A stretch of 18,360 nucleotides of DNA from CAZIWJ01 sp964542855. Its GTDB lineage: Bacteria; Bacteroidota; Bacteroidia; Cytophagales; Cyclobacteriaceae. The notes under the pieces are model-generated. The model saw nothing but the letters and a program-made list of their open reading frames with translations, did not search any database and was not told where the DNA came from. The position numbers and the translations under genes were made by a program. Of this stretch, positions 14,277 through 18,360 are shown piece after piece. Numbering within the stretch: the first letter of the stretch is position 1; each line of letters opens with the position of its first letter. The stretch is from assembly GCA_964542855.1 (NCBI GenBank), contig CAZIWJ010000049.1, forward strand, positions 1-18,360. Reading direction: 5' to 3'.

Positions 14277-17200
14277 TTAAATGCTGTATTCAGCAATCAG
14301 GGGAAGTTCTATGTAAAATGTAGTGCCCTCTTCTGCCGAAGTATCGAACCATATACGCCCACCAGCGTGATCTATCCCCCTCTTGGCGATAGCCAATCCT
14401 ATACCCGAGCCTGAATACTTAGTGCTGAAATTGGGGAGAAAAATTTTCTTCTGAACATCGGGAGGAATGCCCGAACCATTGTCTTTGATGGTGATGAGGA
14501 TGACATTGATGTCAGATTTTTGTATTCGAACCGATACTTCCGGCTGCCGGCTTTCGGGAACTGCCTGCTGCGCATTAATCAACAGGTTATTAATAATCCG
14601 GCTCATAAGCTGCTTGTCACCTTCTACTATGTAAAAACCACGATCAATATCGAGGTGAATGGTACAATCTTTTCCCCTGAAGAGGCCAACTGCGCTTTTT
14701 ACCACAGAACCCAGCTCGAAGCGTTCCTGTTTGGGGATGGGCATTTTTGCAAAAGAAGAAAATGAACTGGCAATATCGCTTAGTGTATCTACCTGTTCAA
14801 TGAGGTTGCTGATGGATCGGGAAAGCAGGGGTACATCATCGCTTTGTATGCCCTTATTGTAATCGTGTTGCATTTTCCTTTTCAGGTGTTGCAGGTTCAA
14901 TTTCATGGGGGTGAGCGGATTTTTTATTTCGTGGGCCACCTGCCGGGCCATTTCTCTCCAGGCCGATTCTTTTTCATTTTTAGCCAGGGCAGCTTTGCTT
15001 TCCTCCAGTTTAACCAGCATTTTATTGTATTCGCTTACCATTAAACCAATTTCATCGTTGGCGTCCCAGGTTAACGGTTCATTGTAGTTCGATAGCGTAG
15101 TGCGGCGCAGCTTCTGGGTGATGTACTGCAGCGGAAAAGTAAGCAGAGTGGAAGCCAGGTAGGAAATGATCAGGAAAATAATAAAGATGAAGGTGAAAAT
15201 ATTCACGATGTTTGTTAATATCTCGGCAATCTGAACCGCTAGTTGATCGCGCGACTCAAAAAATGGGATGCTCAGTATTCCTATCAACTGGCCATCTTTA
15301 AAGGAACGAATAGCGATGTACGCCGACTTGTAATTCAGCTTTCCAACCGATTCATCGTATATAACTTTACTCTTGCCCTCCTGCCTGATGTCCTGTAAAG
15401 CAGCATAATTAATGTACCTGGAAAGTAACTGGTTATTGTAAATAAGAGGTTGGCTACTAATGATGAGCTGGCCCTGTTCGTTGAACACGTTCAGGTCTAA
15501 CTCCATACTTTTGGCGATTCGGTTCACCAGGGTACGCAATTCCTCCTGTTGTATGTCCTGTTCTTTTAAATCATCTATTGCGTTGGCTACATTATTGCCA
15601 ATCTGACTGGCCTGATTGAGGTACTGGCTGGTAACCGCTTCCACGTAACTATTGCTGATAATACTTAGGGTTGTAATGCTCACCGCCAGCAGGGGCATGA
15701 AAAATGCGGCATTGAGGTAAAGCTGAATTTTTGCGGCAAAGTTCAGGTTTACGCGCTGAACAAGGAAGTAGACCGAAAAAATAATCAGTAAAACCAGAAT
15801 GGCACTGACGAACACCAGGAAAAAGAAAGAAAAATTGGAAACCCCTTCGTTCAGTCCGAAGCTCGGGGAAGTAATAACCAGGGTTTTATCTTCGATCCTG
15901 TGCACAAGGTAATGAAGGCCATTTTTTTCTGCTACTTTAACCTGTGCATCGGGTTTGCTGAAAACATCTTCAATGTTATTCAGCTTTACGGCCCTTTCAC
16001 TGGTGGAATACTGCAATTTTTTGTTAACATAAACCGCGTAATCGAATTGCCGGGTGTTATAAGCTGGCGTGAAGCGGCGATCCACAAATAGTTCGGGGTA
16101 TACCTGGTCCGGGATAATCCGTTTGGGTTGTAGTTCAATAACAATATACCCTACAGGCACATCGTACTGACGAACCGTAACAAAACTGAAATAACGGCGG
16201 GCACCTGAAGCGTTGAGAAAAGGACCACTTTCCTCGTTGAAAAAATAAATATCAGGGTAGTCGGTAGCATATTGCGGACGCTGGTAATCGTTACGATATT
16301 TTACCAGGTCGGGCTTATTAATGTTGTGGGCTACTCCTTCTTTGTCGAAAATATGAATCGTTACCAGGTACTTGTTGAAATAATTGCTGAGGTAATACCG
16401 CTTAATTTTCTCCCTGATAATTTCACGGGAAGCAAGTGGGTTACTCAGCCGATCTTTAACCAGCAAATCGCTGGCAATATCTTTAGAAGCTTCGTGTAAC
16501 TGGTACTCGGCCAGAATATCATTTTTCAGTAAAATCTGGTTAGAAAACTTCAGTTTATTATCAACCAGCATTTCACTACTGGCATCATACATGGAAATGG
16601 CCCCAACCACAGCACTGAGTAAAGCACCAGTAAACAGGTACAGGAAACTAATGTAGGAAAAACGCTGAAGGTAGCGTGGCAGGTTTAGCTGGTACAGCAG
16701 GGTAGTAAAAATAACCAGGGCCGTTAAAAGGTAGAACAGCGGAAAATTTATAATGAGAGAAACGGCCAGCAGGATGATACTCGTAAAAAACAACACCACG
16801 CCGGTTTGTGGCGATTTAATGAGAATAACCAGCAACCGGATCAGCGTATGGGAAAAGAGAAAGTAAGCACTGGAATTGATTACCAGGACCAGGAGGCTCA
16901 CTACTTTCAGCGGGGAAAACTCTATACTTTTGGTTATATCCATCGACCAGTCGGCATCGAGGAAAAGCGTTCTGAAAAAGTAGTAATGCAGGTAGGTAGC
17001 GAGTAAGGACAGGAGAATAACCACGAGGGCCGTAAGCTGTTTCACGTACTGGCTTTTTTTGAGAATACTCCTGAAATAATTAACACGGTTAAAACTGACA
17101 AACAGGTAAACGGTAATAATGAGTACGAATACTGCATTTATAAACAGGTCGCCCAGCGAAGGATGCAAAAAAGAGGACGCATAGTATTTTCCATCGAAAA

Positions 17201-18023
17201 GCGGGAGGTAAATAATATTTTGCGGGAAGCCAGAATACAATAACACCAGCCGCAATGCCAGCAAGCCTACTACCAGGTACAACAGTCCCTTTGGTACGTG
17301 AGTATCTTTACTAAAAAATAGCCGGTTAATATGCATAAAAAAGTTGTATACTAACAAGGCCAGTCCGAGCAGGTAAATGATAAACAGCAAGGTTTGAAAC
17401 GAGCGGGAGGTGGAGTGTGAAGTATACTCCTTGTTATAATCGGGTAGTGTAAGGTAAAAGAGAACCTCCTCGTTAAATTGAATAGCATAATCTTCTTGCT
17501 GACCACTTTCCGGTGGCTTCAGGCTGATGCTCTCCTGGTAAAATAAATCGGGGTTCGGACTGGCACGGAGGTACTGGTTTTCAATGGGGTAGTTGGTGTA
17601 CAGGGGAAGATAAACCAGCAGCATGTACTGCCGTCCGCTGTACGAGAATTCATTTTTACGGGCAACAAACTGGCTGTCGCCATTTTCTACAAATCGCAGG
17701 AAAAAGGTATCATTCACCTGCTCCTCAGCGGGAGTAAATGAAAACTCAGACCAGTACTGCAGCGAATTTTTTTCGTAAACAAAATAAGGAAACCGGGAAT
17801 CAGGAAAATTCCGGATGTTGCTCTGCATAATTTCCTGTTGCAGGCGCTCTGCCTCGTTGTTGAGTGAGAATAGTGCCCTGGAAACGTTCTGCTTTATATC
17901 CTCAAGGTAAAGGTCTTTTCCCCTGAAATTTTCACCAAAAAGAGTTTGAAGCAGCACAGCCAGACTAAGTAAAGCAATGGCTACTCCTAATGATGAATAT
18001 AATTGTAAACGAAGTACTTTCAT
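14277..18023 (-). CDS. Very large multi-pass sensor histidine kinase (NtrY-like kinase core)
   Basis: This 1248-residue inner-membrane kinase has an unusually long sensor half. Helix 1 (about 10-28) is followed by a periplasmic domain (29-209), a cluster of seven or eight helices (210-475), a second periplasmic domain (476-731, PAS/Cache-like), two helices (732-756, 768-789), a third periplasmic domain (790-937, Cache-like) and a last helix (938-960). Then come HAMP (about 960-1012), the dimerisation helix with H1031 in AHEIKNPLTPMKL, and the ATPase domain: N box NNLLINAQQA from 1145, G1 DNGSGI at 1181-1186, F box NFSTK, G2 GSGIGLAI at 1205-1212. The H-box and HAMP linkage resemble NtrY kinases. 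No response regulator is in the window, so it is an orphan. The gene seems monocistronic, with promoter-like boxes at 18049-18077 and a terminator at 14108-14140. Confidence 0.88.
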   Translation of the reverse strand: MKVLRLQLYSSLGVAIALLSLAVLLQTLFGENFRGKDLYLEDIKQNVSRALFSLNNEAERLQQEIMQSNIRNFPDSRFPYFVYEKNSLQYWSEFSFTPAEEQVNDTFFLRFVENGDSQFVARKNEFSYSGRQYMLLVYLPLYTNYPIENQYLRASPNPDLFYQESISLKPPESGQQEDYAIQFNEEVLFYLTLPDYNKEYTSHSTSRSFQTLLFIIYLLGLALLVYNFFMHINRLFFSKDTHVPKGLLYLVVGLLALRLVLLYSGFPQNIIYLPLFDGKYYASSFLHPSLGDLFINAVFVLIITVYLFVSFNRVNYFRSILKKSQYVKQLTALVVILLSLLATYLHYYFFRTLFLDADWSMDITKSIEFSPLKVVSLLVLVINSSAYFLFSHTLIRLLVILIKSPQTGVVLFFTSIILLAVSLIINFPLFYLLTALVIFTTLLYQLNLPRYLQRFSYISFLYLFTGALLSAVVGAISMYDASSEMLVDNKLKFSNQILLKNDILAEYQLHEASKDIASDLLVKDRLSNPLASREIIREKIKRYYLSNYFNKYLVTIHIFDKEGVAHNINKPDLVKYRNDYQRPQYATDYPDIYFFNEESGPFLNASGARRYFSFVTVRQYDVPVGYIVIELQPKRIIPDQVYPELFVDRRFTPAYNTRQFDYAVYVNKKLQYSTSERAVKLNNIEDVFSKPDAQVKVAEKNGLHYLVHRIEDKTLVITSPSFGLNEGVSNFSFFFLVFVSAILVLLIIFSVYFLVQRVNLNFAAKIQLYLNAAFFMPLLAVSITTLSIISNSYVEAVTSQYLNQASQIGNNVANAIDDLKEQDIQQEELRTLVNRIAKSMELDLNVFNEQGQLIISSQPLIYNNQLLSRYINYAALQDIRQEGKSKVIYDESVGKLNYKSAYIAIRSFKDGQLIGILSIPFFESRDQLAVQIAEILTNIVNIFTFIFIIFLIISYLASTLLTFPLQYITQKLRRTTLSNYNEPLTWDANDEIGLMVSEYNKMLVKLEESKAALAKNEKESAWREMARQVAHEIKNPLTPMKLNLQHLKRKMQHDYNKGIQSDDVPLLSRSISNLIEQVDTLSDIASSFSSFAKMPIPKQERFELGSVVKSAVGLFRGKDCTIHLDIDRGFYIVEGDKQLMSRIINNLLINAQQAVPESRQPEVSVRIQKSDINVILITIKDNGSGIPPDVQKKIFLPNFSTKYSGSGIGLAIAKRGIDHAGGRIWFDTSAEEGTTFYIELPLIAEYSI

Positions 18024-18048
18024 CCCTGCGAAACTCTTCCTGGTTGTT

Positions 18049-18077
18049 TAAACTTAACGAAAAAAACACCAGGGCAA
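18049..18077 (-). promoter_or_regulatory. Candidate promoter of the histidine kinase gene
   Basis: On the minus strand, TTG (18077-18075) is followed after 18 bases by TAAGTTTA (18056-18049), seven of eight to TAnnTTTG with its last base changed. Transcription would begin some 20 bases before the ATG at 18023. The spacing is right for the Bacteroidota primary sigma factor; the match is not perfect. Confidence 0.4.
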
Positions 18078-18129
18078 GCCAGGTTAGTTTAAAAGCAATG
18101 TAAGTTTTAACCCATTAAAAACCAGTAGC

Positions 18130-18360
18130 TTAATTGCCGATGGTCAATTCTATTTGCTGAATGATATGGCGAGCGTGTTCCGGCCGGTTCACGAAATCCA
18201 TTTCGTCGCCATCCAGGGTGATGACCGGGCTTTTATCATAATGCCTGACCCATTGTTCATACTTGTCGTTTAACTGTTGCAGGTAATGTTCCGGTATTTG
18301 TTGCTCATAATGCCTTTCCTGTTGTTGCGTTCTGCGTTTTTCAATTCGTTGTTCAAGTAC
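18130..18360 (-). CDS. Deoxynucleoside kinase family protein, C-terminal part
   Basis: The frame runs from the window edge to a TAA at 18132-18130 and gives the last 76 residues of a protein. The pattern is that of the deoxynucleoside kinase (dCK/dGK) family: an arginine-rich lid helix (RIEKRRTQQQERHYE), YLQQLNDKYEQWVRHYDKSP, then the strand-end motif VITLDGDEMDFV and a final helix to ELTIGN. Such enzymes use ATP or GTP to phosphorylate salvaged deoxynucleosides. The start and the P-loop lie outside the window, so nucleoside specificity cannot be judged. It is on the same strand as the histidine kinase, which begins 106 bases further on. Confidence 0.82.
   Translation of the reverse strand, partial: VLEQRIEKRRTQQQERHYEQQIPEHYLQQLNDKYEQWVRHYDKSPVITLDGDEMDFVNRPEHARHIIQQIELTIGN

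Noticed and set aside
14209..14319. A 36-codon plus-strand ORF (MKSNFIYPFIVGVSYKSV...)
   Set aside because: It overlaps the end of the kinase gene on the other strand, has no good promoter box, and its tail is antisense to the conserved kinase C-terminus.

Overview
The window looks like a chromosomal segment of a Bacteroidota bacterium, most likely of the order Cytophagales. The pointers are the protein families, an RNA polymerase sigma / membrane anti-sigma / outer-membrane barrel trio of the Bacteroidota type, absence of Shine-Dalgarno sequences before most starts, and promoter-like TAnnTTTG boxes. The order-level assignment is an inference from family resemblance. I see no rRNA, tRNA, CRISPR array, insertion sequence or phage gene.

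Layout. At 148-614 (-) lies a decayed gene with one in-frame stop and one frameshift. Next is a membrane-anchored alpha/beta hydrolase (879-1955 +). A GC-rich hairpin separates it from a convergent three-gene unit on the minus strand: ECF sigma factor (4646-4044), single-pass anti-sigma-like protein (4047-3316) and outer-membrane barrel protein (3267-2122). Divergent from this unit is a fatty-acid-hydroxylase-superfamily membrane enzyme resembling alkylglycerol monooxygenase (4992-6269 +).

The centre of the window is a thiamine locus on the plus strand. A TPP riboswitch (6303-6378) is followed by an intrinsic terminator (6420-6453), then thiE, a THI5/NMT1-family protein without a signal peptide, thiM and thiD. 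This gene set salvages thiazole and pyrimidine and joins them; no de novo pyrimidine or thiazole gene (thiC, thiG, thiH, thiS) is present here. Immediately downstream, with no visible terminator between, is korAB, the two-subunit 2-oxoacid:ferredoxin oxidoreductase, itself a TPP-dependent enzyme. TPP supply and a TPP consumer may therefore be expressed together.

The right part holds a two-helix small membrane protein (12914-12672 -), a 57-residue ORF with its own -7-like box and terminator (13252-13425 +), a DUF420 membrane protein (14025-13483 -), a very large orphan sensor histidine kinase of 1248 residues (18023-14277 -), and the C-terminal end of a deoxynucleoside kinase (18360-18130 -), cut by the window edge.

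The observations most worth following up are the cytosolic THI5-like protein in a salvage operon that has no transporter genes, the self-consistent switch geometry of the TPP riboswitch, the giant orphan kinase, and the small free-standing ORF.
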